From Lacisediminimonas profundi (GTDB lineage Bacteria > Pseudomonadota > Gammaproteobacteria > Burkholderiales > Burkholderiaceae_D): a stretch of DNA of 64,000 bases. This document shows, piece by piece, positions 29,017-37,311 of the stretch (its first letter is position 1; each line of letters opens with the position of its first letter). The notes beneath the pieces are model-generated. The model had not been told where the DNA came from. It did not search any database and saw only the letters and a list, made by a program, of their open reading frames with translations. The stretch covers positions 186,001 through 250,000 of the forward strand of contig NZ_VTTH01000004.1 in the NCBI RefSeq assembly GCF_008831265.1. The letters run 5' to 3'. The position numbers were made by a program, and so were the translations under genes.

Positions 29017-29937
29017 TTATGGCCGGGGGGTGGCCGGAATCGGCTTGTCGCCCATGATGGTGGTGCGATGGAGTTCGCGATCGAAGCCATCGTAGTCGTT
29101 CATTGCCAAGTGCTGGGTGCAGCGGTTGTCCCACATGGCAATTGTGCCGGGGCTCCAGCGCAGGCGGCAGGTGTGCTCCGGACGTGAACAGTGCGCGAAC
29201 AGGAAGTCCAACAGCGGCTTGCTTTCTTCCTCCGTCATGTCTTCAAACCGGATCGAATATGCCGAGTTGACGTACAGCGCCTTGCGGCCGGTGACCGGGT
29301 GAATCCTTACGGCGGGATGGGTCACTTCCGCTGCTGCGCGGTTATCGGTGCGCACGTCCATCTTGGATGCAGGATCGCCGTTGTTCACCAGTACGCCGGC
29401 TGCGCCGTAAGAGCGGATTGCGCTATGGACCACGTTCATCGGGTCCAGCATCCTTTGCATGCCTTCGGACAGCCGTTCGTAGGCGAGATACATGTTGGAC
29501 CACAGGGTGTCGCCACCGTATGGTGGCACCACGCGGGAACACAGGATGGAGCCAAGCGGCGGCTCCGGCGCGTAGCTCATGTCCGAATGCCAGACGCCGC
29601 CGAAATTGCGCCGCGTGATCTCCTGCGCGCCCTTCATGATCGCCAGGATTTCCGGATGGCCTTCGAGCGACCGCACGAACGGCACTTCCAGCAGTCCGCC
29701 GAATCTCAGGCTGAATGCCTTGTGCTGCTCTGGCGTGATCTGCTGGCCGCGAAAAAAGATGACCTGATGCTCGGCAAATGCACGCTGCACTTCTTTGAAT
29801 ACGGCATCGGAAAGGGGTTGCGACAGGTCGATGCCCCCAATCTCCGCGCCCAGGGCGCCGGCGATCTTGTTGACTGCCAAGTGCTGGTACGAGCCAGCTT
29901 GTTCGAGGATTCCGTTATTGATCATTGCCGTCATCAT
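29017..29937 (-). CDS. TauD/TfdA-family Fe(II)/2-oxoglutarate dioxygenase
   Basis: 306-aa oxygenase. The iron facial triad is visible as WHSDMS (His-x-Asp) and the distal His in RCTQHLAMNDY; the 2-oxoglutarate-binding arginine is in ELHRTTIMG. N-terminal IGGIDLSQPLSDAVF and FFRGQQITPEQH are typical of TauD. The family hydroxylates taurine, alkylsulfonates, phenoxyacetates and other acids; the substrate here is unknown. The ATG at 29937 overlaps the stop of the binding-protein gene (ATGA), so they form a coupled two-gene operon under a divergent IclR regulator. Confidence 0.9.
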   Translation of the reverse strand: MMTAMINNGILEQAGSYQHLAVNKIAGALGAEIGGIDLSQPLSDAVFKEVQRAFAEHQVIFFRGQQITPEQHKAFSLRFGGLLEVPFVRSLEGHPEILAIMKGAQEITRRNFGGVWHSDMSYAPEPPLGSILCSRVVPPYGGDTLWSNMYLAYERLSEGMQRMLDPMNVVHSAIRSYGAAGVLVNNGDPASKMDVRTDNRAAAEVTHPAVRIHPVTGRKALYVNSAYSIRFEDMTEEESKPLLDFLFAHCSRPEHTCRLRWSPGTIAMWDNRCTQHLAMNDYDGFDRELHRTTIMGDKPIPATPRP

Positions 29938-30932
29938 TGCACCTTGATGTTCTGAGTTTGGACAAGTTTGCGCCACTTGGCTGTTTCACTGACGATGAAC
30001 GTCCTGAATTCGTCAGGCCCGGCGCCCGAGATCATGCCGCCGAAGTCGGTGATCCTCTTGCGCACATCAGGCATCTGCAGGATCGCCGCAAACTCCTGAT
30101 GGAGGCGCGTGATCACCGGACGCGGCGTGCCGGCCGGCGCGAGGATGCCGAACCAGCCGGTGACGTCATAGCCGGGCAGTCCGGATTCCGCCAGGGTCGG
30201 CACATCAGGCAGGTGTTCCGAACGTTGGGCCGAGGTGATGGCAATGGCGCGTACCTTGCCCGCCTTTACCTGCGTGATCGCGGGGAACATGTTGTCAAAC
30301 AGCGCAGGCACATGTCCCGCCATCAGGTCCGCCAGCGCCGGTGCGCCGCCCCGGTACGGCACATGGGTCATCTTGACTCCGGCCGTTGCGACGAACAATT
30401 CGCCGGACAGGTGAAGCGAGGTGCCGGCACCCGGCGACGCATAGGAAGTGCCGGGACGCGCACGCACGTAATCCACGAATTCCTGCACGTTTTTTACCGG
30501 CAAGGCATTGTTCACCAGCAGCAGGTTCGGCACCGACACCAGGAAAGTAATGGGCGCCAGGTCTTTCAGCGGGTCATAGGGAAGGTTGGGGTAGAGCGAG
30601 GGGTTGATTGCGATCGGCCCGATATTTCCCATCGTGAGGGTATAGCCGTCCGGCGCGGATTTGGCGACGGAATCCGTGCCGATGTTTCCGCCTGCACCCG
30701 ACTTGTTCTCGATGACGACCGTTTGTCCGATTCGTTCAGAAAGCTTCTGTCCCACCAGACGGGCCAGCACGTCGGTGGATCCGCCGGCCGGGTATGGCAC
30801 GACCAATTTGATCGGGCGCGTCGGCCATGGGTCTGCGGCAAAGGATGCGCCACTGAATGAGAGCAGGCAGGCGGCAGCGGGCGCGGCCAGGAGCAACTTC
30901 CTCAGTCGCGGCGAAAGCAGTTTTTCCATCAT
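29934..30932 (-). CDS. Bug/TctC-family tripartite-tricarboxylate binding protein
   Basis: Periplasmic solute-binding protein of 332 aa with signal peptide (about 1-33, ending GASFAAD). The family start WPTRPIKLVVPYPAGGSTD and IGQTVVIENKSGAGGNIGT, plus PDGYTLTMG, are clear. Bug proteins are massively duplicated in Burkholderiales, often without TctA/TctB next to them, as here. With the coupled dioxygenase and the divergent IclR regulator, this suggests capture and oxidation of one organic acid (inference). Confidence 0.93.
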   Translation of the reverse strand: MMEKLLSPRLRKLLLAAPAAACLLSFSGASFAADPWPTRPIKLVVPYPAGGSTDVLARLVGQKLSERIGQTVVIENKSGAGGNIGTDSVAKSAPDGYTLTMGNIGPIAINPSLYPNLPYDPLKDLAPITFLVSVPNLLLVNNALPVKNVQEFVDYVRARPGTSYASPGAGTSLHLSGELFVATAGVKMTHVPYRGGAPALADLMAGHVPALFDNMFPAITQVKAGKVRAIAITSAQRSEHLPDVPTLAESGLPGYDVTGWFGILAPAGTPRPVITRLHQEFAAILQMPDVRKRITDFGGMISGAGPDEFRTFIVSETAKWRKLVQTQNIKVQ

Positions 30933-30987
30933 TTTTGTGTCTCCTGACGAAACAGGTTGGGGGTCCGTCTAATTATTGTTAGGATGT

Positions 30988-31017
30988 CCACCTAGTGAAA
31001 TGACCTACCACCTGATG
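30988..31017. promoter_or_regulatory. Candidate operator: direct repeat upstream of the IclR gene
   Basis: Two copies of a decamer, CCACCTAGTG (30988-30997) and CCACCTGATG (31008-31017), begin exactly 20 bp apart, about two helical turns. They lie in the 92-bp spacer between the IclR gene and the divergent binding-protein gene, close to the IclR start. The position fits an autoregulated divergent promoter; known IclR sites are often palindromic, so assignment is tentative. Confidence 0.4.
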
Positions 31018-31024
31018 GAACGTT

Positions 31025-31675
31025 ATGAAGAATAATCGATCGATCCAGCGCTGTCTATCCATCCTGCGAGCCTTCGCGGACCAGCCTTTTCCCTCGCTTG
31101 CCGAACTGGCGGCAGCGGTTGATCTTCCGCGGCCGACGGTGCTGCGCTTCCTGTGCACCTTGCAGGAAGAGGGCTACGTACAAAAGGAAGCCGCTCGCTG
31201 GCGGCTGACGCCGCGTGTGCTGGAAATTGGTTTTGCGGCACTGCAGGGAGCTGGGATGAACGAGCAGATCCAGGCGGTGTTGCAGAACCTGGCTGACCTG
31301 TGTTCCGGTACTGCCAACTTCGGCGAGGGCGATCACGACCGCGTCGTGATCCTTGGCCGGGCGCTCGCGCTGGAAGAGCGACGCCGTCTCTATGTCATGA
31401 ACCTGCGGGTGGGCAGCGCGCTACCGCGTGACAAGAGTGCGCTCGGCATGGCGCTGGCGCTGACGCCAGCCGAGCACAGCGTCTTGCACTATCCGGAAGG
31501 GAATCACATTTCAATTGCGGTGCCCTTGCCCGGAACCGGACCGAGGCAATTTGCACTCGGGATATCGGCGTCAATTACCGACTGGACCGAAGAAAAGCTG
31601 AATCATGAAATATTGCCGGTGCTGTTCGAGAAGGCAAGGCACATCGCGCTCCTGATCCAGGTGGGCGGCGACTGA
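31025..31675 (+). CDS. IclR-family transcriptional regulator
   Basis: 216 aa: N-terminal winged helix (about 5-65, RCLSILRAFADQPFPSLAELA and DLPRPTVLRFLCTLQEEGY) and a C-terminal effector domain. The effector domain is shorter than usual (IclR proteins are mostly 240-280 aa); the stretch LPRDKSALGMALALTP is followed quickly by PEGNHISIAVPLPGTG, so a ligand-domain segment seems reduced. Divergent from the Bug protein/TauD operon, which it probably controls. Confidence 0.9.
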   Translation: MKNNRSIQRCLSILRAFADQPFPSLAELAAAVDLPRPTVLRFLCTLQEEGYVQKEAARWRLTPRVLEIGFAALQGAGMNEQIQAVLQNLADLCSGTANFGEGDHDRVVILGRALALEERRRLYVMNLRVGSALPRDKSALGMALALTPAEHSVLHYPEGNHISIAVPLPGTGPRQFALGISASITDWTEEKLNHEILPVLFEKARHIALLIQVGGD

Positions 31676-31697
31676 AGCTGCCCTCCGGCCATGACCA

Positions 31698-32846
31698 TCA
31701 TTTCCGCCTGTGTACCGGGTGATACAGGAACCAGAGCATGAAGAAGGGCCAGCTCAGCGACAGCAGTTGGGCGGCGCCGTTGAAGTTCAGGAATTTTCCC
31801 TGCGACCAGGTCTGCAGCGTCGCGACGAAGTACGGATTGGCCGGGACAAGGTTGACCGCCACCAGCGCTGTGACCAGCGCCAGCCCGGCGACCCGCCGTT
31901 GGGCAGGCGGCGGCGCGAACATCAGGCCGGACAACATCAAGGCGCCGATCAGCAGCCCGGCTTGAGAGCCGGGGGTGAGCCAGAGAAATGCATTATCGGG
32001 ACCGAAGATGACGGCGTTGGCCAGCGATTTCGACGCCAGTGCGGCAGCTACCAGCAGGCCGGCCAGCGCGGCCTTCGGCGCTCGCTCACGGAACAGGAAC
32101 ATCATGGTCAGTACTGCGCCTGCCAGCCCGGTGGCGGTAATGATGCTCTCGGCCAGCCAGTATTGTTCGGCGCTCAGGTCGCGGCCCTGGCGCAGCAGCA
32201 CGCCGAGGTCGAGCGGCCGGTCGAGCAATTCGCCCAGCCAGGCCGATGCCAGCGGCAAGAGCTGGCCGTGTCCGAACAGGTAAGCCTGTGGATAGATCTG
32301 CGCCAGCGGCCACAGCGCCAGCACGATCAGGCCGCGGCTGGCCTCGTGCGAAAACCAGTGCCGGCGCAGGCTGAGCAGCCGGCTTTGTTCCAGGAATGCA
32401 TGCGATGCAAAACGCCCGACGATGGCGCCGATGGCGGCGCCGCCGGTATTGGTGAGCAGGTCGAGGTTGGATGCAACCCGGCTGGGCAGATAGGTCTGCC
32501 CTGCTTCCATGCCGGCCGACAGCAGCGTACCCACCGCCAGCGCCGCCAGCATCGCCGGCGCGCCGCGCAACCGGGGATAGAGCGCGAACACTGCCAGTAT
32601 GCCGATCGGAATGTAGGCGATCACGTTGGTGATCAGGTCAAAAACCGTCCAGTAATGCGGCATCGCAGCGCTGACGAAGGCCCACGGCGCCAGGCCGTTG
32701 TTGCGCCAGCCTGTGAAGGGAAACCAGCTGGCATAGGTGATCAGCAACGCGTACAGCACCAGGCCGATGCGCGCAGCGACGGAGGGCGCGCCGGCCAGCG
32801 GCGTTCCTTCGCGGTTCAGCGGGCCAGGGGAAGCGTGGACAGCCAT
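31698..32846 (-). CDS. VanZ-like membrane protein
   Basis: 382-aa polytopic protein. The N-terminal part is VanZ-like: ITYASWFPFTGWRN, VFDLITNVIAYIPIGILAVF, AGMEAGQTYLPSRVASNLDLLTN (E-x-x-Q and S-x-x-D-L-x-x-N motif). About nine to ten helices in all; the C-terminal half is a second hydrophobic domain without clear relatives. Function of VanZ-like proteins outside glycopeptide resistance is unclear. Overlaps the preceding lipoprotein gene by 31 bp and is transcribed with the Mla-type genes. Confidence 0.82.
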   Translation of the reverse strand: MAVHASPGPLNREGTPLAGAPSVAARIGLVLYALLITYASWFPFTGWRNNGLAPWAFVSAAMPHYWTVFDLITNVIAYIPIGILAVFALYPRLRGAPAMLAALAVGTLLSAGMEAGQTYLPSRVASNLDLLTNTGGAAIGAIVGRFASHAFLEQSRLLSLRRHWFSHEASRGLIVLALWPLAQIYPQAYLFGHGQLLPLASAWLGELLDRPLDLGVLLRQGRDLSAEQYWLAESIITATGLAGAVLTMMFLFRERAPKAALAGLLVAAALASKSLANAVIFGPDNAFLWLTPGSQAGLLIGALMLSGLMFAPPPAQRRVAGLALVTALVAVNLVPANPYFVATLQTWSQGKFLNFNGAAQLLSLSWPFFMLWFLYHPVHRRK

Positions 32847-33445
32847 GCAATCATGTCAGCAATCATTGCGTCGGACGCCAGGGCCAGCGCATGCACGCCG
32901 CCGGCCGCGTCCGGCGTGGGCGCCGGCGCGCTGGTGGTGAAGGTCCTTTGCGCAATCAGCTTGCGGTCCTGCAGCACCGACACCCGCATCGCCACGCGCG
33001 CGGTGCTGACCTTCGGGGCGGAAAACACCTGACTGAAATCGTCGGCCTCGATGCGCAGCCGCGGCACGCCGACCGCCCCGTCGCCGCCGCCCAGCACGCC
33101 GCCGCCGGCCTCGCTGACGCGCGCCTTCAGCCTTTGCAGGAACAGCCGCGACGGCGCCATGGTCCAGCGCGCCTGGGCATAGGTGTGCGCTTCGAGCGGA
33201 TTGTCGTAGTCGAGGCGGTAGTACATGCGGGTGCTGTCCATCCAGGACGGCGCGCTGATCTCGCTCACCGATACCGGCACCGGGGACGATCGGGCCGGGG
33301 CGGCGGCCGCAGCCCTGGCCGCCGGGTAGCCCAAGTCGTATTGCAGTTGTGTCTGGCGCCGCTCGACTGTGGTGCAGGCGCCGAGCATGAGGAGCAGCAT
33401 GGCAGCGGCAACGAATTGCGGCCTGCGCAAAAGCCTGGAATGCAT
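32816..33445 (-). CDS. ABC-type transport auxiliary lipoprotein (PqiC/LptE-like DUF330 type)
   Basis: 209 aa with lipobox MLLLMLGACTT after a short signal (MHSRLLRRPQFVAAA). The body has the strand pattern of the ABC auxiliary lipoprotein family: QLQYDLGYPA, SVSEISAPSWMDSTRMYYRL, WTMAPSRLFLQRLKARV and PRLRIEADDFSQVFSAP. In MCE systems such proteins dock in the outer membrane or with the MCE ring. Start chosen at the signal peptide; the frame remains open 64 codons upstream through a repeat-rich spacer. Fourth gene of the Mla-type cluster. Confidence 0.85.
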   Translation of the reverse strand: MHSRLLRRPQFVAAAMLLLMLGACTTVERRQTQLQYDLGYPAARAAAAAPARSSPVPVSVSEISAPSWMDSTRMYYRLDYDNPLEAHTYAQARWTMAPSRLFLQRLKARVSEAGGGVLGGGDGAVGVPRLRIEADDFSQVFSAPKVSTARVAMRVSVLQDRKLIAQRTFTTSAPAPTPDAAGGVHALALASDAMIADMIAWLSTLPLAR

Positions 33446-33500
33446 GTTCACCTTCTGGACGGAATGGGCATGGTCGTGGGTCGGTCGGGGCTCACGGATG

Positions 33501-33547
33501 GTCATCGTTGTCATTGTTGTCATCGGCTGCCATCGATTGTCATCGGT
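33501..33547. repeat. Short GTCATCG-type repeats over the mlaD-like stop
   Basis: A run of imperfect 7-9-base units (GTCATCG, TTGTCATTG, TTGTCATCGG, GCCATCGA, TTGTCATCGG) between the MCE-protein gene and the lipoprotein start, overlapping the MCE stop codon. On the transcribed strand it reads as repeats of CGATGACAA. Slippage-prone; a role in spacing or translation is speculative. Confidence 0.6.
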
Positions 33548-34454
33548 TGGACGTGGCAAAGCCATCCTCGCCCGGCCCCGGATCAGCGCGGCGGTTGCCG
33601 AAAAGAATGCTCTGGGGCCGCTCGTTGATGTTTTCAAGCGTCCGGTTGAACAGTCGCAGGGTGGAACGGACTTCGGTGGTCAGCGGCAGCAGGTCGTTTT
33701 CGAAACGGTCGGCCACGCTGGCGATGCCGTCCGCCGTGGTGCCGATCCGTTCTATCGGCCCGTTGGGTGCCTGCAGGCGCGCACTCATGTCGCTCAAGTC
33801 ACGGGATAGCCGATTGATCGACTGCACCGCCAACTGCGCTTCATTTGTCAGGCCGGGCAGGCGCGCCAGTGTCGGCTGCAACTGGCGCGGGATTCTTTCG
33901 AACTGATCGGCGGCTTCGCTGATGTTGCTGAATGTCGTCAGTATCGCCTGCTGGTTCTGCTCATTCAGCAGGTTGTTGACGCGCCGGGTCAATTCTTCAG
34001 CCTGCGCCAGGACCGCCATGCCCTTGTCTTGCAGCGTGTTCAGCAGGCTGGGCCGCAGTTCGATACGAACCACCTTGCCCGGCGTGCTTTTCACCCTGAC
34101 CGGATTCTTGCCATCGTCGTTCAGTTCGATGAAGGCGATGCCGGTCACGCCCTGGTAGCCGAGCACGCCATAGGTCGAGAGGGTGATGGGCGTGTCATCG
34201 CGCACGCCGATGCGCACCAGGATCTGTCCGGGCACCTGCGGATCGAAAACGATGTCATCGACCCGGCCGACAGTCAAGCCGCGGTAACGTACCGCCGCCT
34301 GCGGGTTGAGCCCCGGAATGGACAGTTTGGTTGTCAGCTCGTACGGAGTGCGGATTTCGCGGTCGCGGTTGAGCCAGATGCCGGCAAGCACCGCGGCCAC
34401 CAGCAGCCCGATCGTGAACAGTCCTGCTATCAGTGCATGCGATTTGTTTTCCAT
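33540..34454 (-). CDS. MCE-family lipid-binding protein (MlaD-like)
   Basis: 304 aa: one N-terminal helix (about 7-27, LIAGLFTIGLLVAAVLAGIWL), an MCE domain (PYELTTKLSIPGLNPQAAVRYRG is its start; GVTGIAFIELND near its end) and a long helical tail (about 150-290). Forms the periplasmic ring that passes phospholipids between membranes. Operon order permease-ATPase-MCE-lipoprotein matches PqiB/Mla-type systems of Burkholderiales. Confidence 0.92.
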   Translation of the reverse strand: MENKSHALIAGLFTIGLLVAAVLAGIWLNRDREIRTPYELTTKLSIPGLNPQAAVRYRGLTVGRVDDIVFDPQVPGQILVRIGVRDDTPITLSTYGVLGYQGVTGIAFIELNDDGKNPVRVKSTPGKVVRIELRPSLLNTLQDKGMAVLAQAEELTRRVNNLLNEQNQQAILTTFSNISEAADQFERIPRQLQPTLARLPGLTNEAQLAVQSINRLSRDLSDMSARLQAPNGPIERIGTTADGIASVADRFENDLLPLTTEVRSTLRLFNRTLENINERPQSILFGNRRADPGPGEDGFATSNR

Positions 34455-34478
34455 GATGCCCTTATCCCACCTGGATGC

Positions 34479-35279
34479 TCATTGGGGCGGCGCCTGTTGC
34501 GCGCCGACGCCTTCGAGCCCTTGCAGCGCGCGCAAACCGCGTTCGCCGAGAAAAAATTCGCGGATGAAACTATGGTCCACCCGCATGATTTCCTGCATGC
34601 TGCCGGTCGCCACCACATGCTTGTCGGCCAGCACCGCAATCCGTGTCGACAGCGCGGCCATGGTGTCGAGGTCATGGGTGACCATGACCACTGTCAGGTG
34701 CATCGCCCGATGCAGCGATGCAATCAGGTCGACGAAGGCCTCCGACAGCGCCGGATCGAGCCCGGCAGTGGGCTCGTCCAGGAACAGCAGCTCCGGCTCC
34801 AGCGCCAGCGCGCGGGCCAGCGCCACCCGCTTGACCATGCCGCCCGACAAGTCGGCCGGCATGCGCTGGGCCTGTTCCGGGCTGATGCCCACCATGTGCA
34901 GTTTCTGCAGCGTGGCGTCGCGGATCAGGTCGGGCGGCAGGGCATGCAGTTCGCGCAGCGGCTGCGCCACGTTCTCGAATGCCGACAGGGCCGAGAACAG
35001 CGCACCGTGTTGGAACAACATGCCCCAGCGGCTGCGCATCTGCGCCCCGGCTGCCCGTTCGCCCGGGCCGATTTCCTCGCCAGCAACCTGCACGCTGCCG
35101 CGCGCAGGTTGTGCCAGCCCCAGCATCTGGCGCAGCAAGGTAGTCTTGCCAGATCCCGAGCCGCCCACCAGCGACAGGATCTCGCCGCGCCAGACGTCGA
35201 GGTCGAGGTCCTGGTGCACGACGAAATCGCCGAATTGCGTCCAGAGTCCCCGTATGCGAATCAGCGGCGTGGGTTCCAT
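34479..35279 (-). CDS. ABC transporter ATP-binding protein (MlaF-like)
   Basis: 266-aa ATPase. Walker A GGSGSGKTT near residue 40, signature LSGGMVKRVALARALAL, Walker B LLFLDEPTAGLDPALS and the switch histidine in VMVTHDLDTM. Start MEPTPLIRIRGLW overlaps the permease stop by 1 bp; the longer open frame upstream lies within the permease. Energises phospholipid movement with the MlaE-type permease. Confidence 0.95.
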   Translation of the reverse strand: MEPTPLIRIRGLWTQFGDFVVHQDLDLDVWRGEILSLVGGSGSGKTTLLRQMLGLAQPARGSVQVAGEEIGPGERAAGAQMRSRWGMLFQHGALFSALSAFENVAQPLRELHALPPDLIRDATLQKLHMVGISPEQAQRMPADLSGGMVKRVALARALALEPELLFLDEPTAGLDPALSEAFVDLIASLHRAMHLTVVMVTHDLDTMAALSTRIAVLADKHVVATGSMQEIMRVDHSFIREFFLGERGLRALQGLEGVGAQQAPPQ

Positions 35280-36400
35280 CAGAAGCCCACGCCCTTGAAT
35301 ATGATCGCAAAGATCGCATCGGCCACGATCACGATGGTAATCGCTGTCACCACCGAACTCGTGGTGCCGCGGCCCAGGCTGTCGGTATTGGGCTTGATGC
35401 GCAAGCCAAAATGGCAGGCCACCAGGCCGATCAGCACGCCGAACACGACACCTTTCAACAAGCCGATCAGGTAGTTCGCCAGCGGCACCGCATCCGGCAG
35501 CTTCATGATGAAATAATCGGGCGTCAGCCCCAGCTCGAACCAGGCGGCGGTCATGCCCCCGATCAGCGCGACGGCGTCGGTCCACACTACCAGCAAAGGC
35601 ATGGCGATCGCCAGCGCCACCACCCGCGGCAGGATCAGCCTGAAGCCATGCGGCAGGCCCATGACCAGCATGGCATCCAGTTCCTCGGTGACGCGCATGA
35701 CACCCAGCTGCGCGGTGATGGAGGAACCGGAGCGGCCGGCAACCAGTATGGCAGCCAGCAGCGGTCCAAGTTCGCGAATGATGCTCATGCCCAGGATGTT
35801 GACCAGGAAGACATCCCCGCCAAAGGTATGCAATTGCTGTGCCGACAGGAAGGACAGCACCACGCCGATCAGGAAGCCGACCAGCGCGGTGATCCCGAGC
35901 GCCAGGAAACCGATGCGGAACAGGTTCGCTGAAATCTCCTTCCAGGGGCCGCGTTGCGGCCGGCGGATGAATTGCAGCAGGTCGAGCGTCAGCTGGCCAA
36001 TCAGCGCGATGAAGGCGATGAAGTTATCGGCTGCCAGCAGCACGGTGGCCGCGATCCAGTCCAGCGGCGAACGCCGGCTCGGCTCGGCGGGCAGTGCCAG
36101 CTTCCCGCTCTGCTCGAGCCGGTTGAAAATTTCCTTTTGCTGTTCGGACAGCAGCAATTCGCCCGGCCGCCTGCCGCCCCATGCATTCCACAGCCATTGC
36201 GCGCCGATGTGGTCGAGGGCGGCGATGCCGCGGAGATCCCAGCGCAGCGTGGCGGCCGGCGGCAGGGTGCGCAAGACAGCGTCGAGGTGGGCAATGGCGC
36301 CCGGGGCCGACAGTGTCAGGACCCGCCAGCCGCCCTGGACGAGCACGCTTTGCGGGTCGGGACGGATCAGTTCGGGAGCGGATGCTTGCAAATTCATCAT
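35279..36400 (-). CDS. MlaE-family permease with N-terminal STAS-like domain
   Basis: 373 aa. Residues 1-115 form a STAS-like cytoplasmic domain (TLRWDLRGIAALDHIGAQWL), fused to the MlaE permease (about 120-373) with the hallmark ELGPLLAAILVAGRSGSSITAQLGVMRVTEELDA. In E. coli the STAS part is a separate protein (MlaB); the fusion is common elsewhere. The start is one of two adjacent ATGs (36400 or 36397). Head of the operon and divergent from birA, with 90 bp between. Confidence 0.93.
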   Translation of the reverse strand: MMNLQASAPELIRPDPQSVLVQGGWRVLTLSAPGAIAHLDAVLRTLPPAATLRWDLRGIAALDHIGAQWLWNAWGGRRPGELLLSEQQKEIFNRLEQSGKLALPAEPSRRSPLDWIAATVLLAADNFIAFIALIGQLTLDLLQFIRRPQRGPWKEISANLFRIGFLALGITALVGFLIGVVLSFLSAQQLHTFGGDVFLVNILGMSIIRELGPLLAAILVAGRSGSSITAQLGVMRVTEELDAMLVMGLPHGFRLILPRVVALAIAMPLLVVWTDAVALIGGMTAAWFELGLTPDYFIMKLPDAVPLANYLIGLLKGVVFGVLIGLVACHFGLRIKPNTDSLGRGTTSSVVTAITIVIVADAIFAIIFKGVGF

Positions 36401-36490
36401 TCGGCTCAGTTTAAGGGAGATTGCGCGCTGCGTCATTGCGCAGCCCTGCAAAACCGGAATGCGGAAGCCCGGCGCGGCTACAATGCCCGC

Positions 36491-37309
36491 ATGAACGATG
36501 CGCTGTCCCCGAAAGAAATTGCCCTCCACCTGCGCGGTGCCGCGCCGGGCGTGGCGATCGAATGCATTGCCTTGACCGGGTCCACCAATGCTGACCTGCT
36601 GCAGCGGCTGCCGCAGCTGGAGGGTCCGCTGCTGCTGGCCGCCGAAGTCCAGACGGCCGGGCGCGGACGCGCCGGCCGCAGCTGGCTGGCCGAGCCGCAC
36701 GCATCGCTGACCTTTTCGCTTGCGTGGCCATTCTTGCGGCGCGACATCGCAGGCCTGCTCGGCCTGCCGCTGGCGGTCGGCGTCGCGGTGGCCGAAGCGC
36801 TGGCCGGTTTCGGGGTGGCGGCAAGCCTGAAATGGCCCAACGACGTGCAGCTGGGCGAGGCCAAGCTCGGCGGCATCCTGATCGAGACCGGCGTGGTGCG
36901 CCAGCCGGGGCGCCGCCAGCCGTGGGCGGTCATCGGAATTGGCCTGAACATTTTGCTGATGCCGCAGTCTCGGGCGGAGATCGGGCGCGAAGTGGCGCAG
37001 ATGCCGCAACTGCTCGATCGCCGCAACGAATTGCTGGCTGCCCTGGCGGCCAGGCTGGCGCACACCCTGGCGAGCTTCGATGCCGCGGGTTTCGCGCCCT
37101 TCGCCGACAACTGGAACCGGCTGCATGCGCATGCCGGACAAATGGTGCGCATCCTCGATCATGGCCGGGTGGTGCAGGAAGGCCGGGCAATCGGCGTGGA
37201 CGGATCCGGTTGCCTGCTGCTCGACACACCGGCCGGGCCGGTGACGATTGCCGCCGGCGACGTATCGCTGCGCGCCATGCCGGACGCGGCCGCAGTGGCG
37301 AGGAGTTGA
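36491..37309 (+). CDS. birA: Biotin--[acetyl-CoA-carboxylase] ligase
   Basis: 272-aa class I biotin protein ligase: it activates biotin with ATP and attaches it to the biotin carrier protein. GSTN, the biotinyl-AMP loop AGRGRAGRSW and KWPNDVQLGEAKLGGIL are clear, and GCLLLDTPAGPVTIAAGDVSLR is the C-terminal SH3-like domain. There is no N-terminal winged helix, so it should not be a repressor. A longer open frame upstream is non-coding. Two bases before coaX. Confidence 0.95.
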   Translation: MNDALSPKEIALHLRGAAPGVAIECIALTGSTNADLLQRLPQLEGPLLLAAEVQTAGRGRAGRSWLAEPHASLTFSLAWPFLRRDIAGLLGLPLAVGVAVAEALAGFGVAASLKWPNDVQLGEAKLGGILIETGVVRQPGRRQPWAVIGIGLNILLMPQSRAEIGREVAQMPQLLDRRNELLAALAARLAHTLASFDAAGFAPFADNWNRLHAHAGQMVRILDHGRVVQEGRAIGVDGSGCLLLDTPAGPVTIAAGDVSLRAMPDAAAVARS

Positions 37310-37311
37310 AC

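Noticed and set aside
31710-33032. 440-codon plus-strand open frame
   Set aside because: Shadow across the VanZ-like and lipoprotein genes, which have membrane and lipobox features on the other strand.
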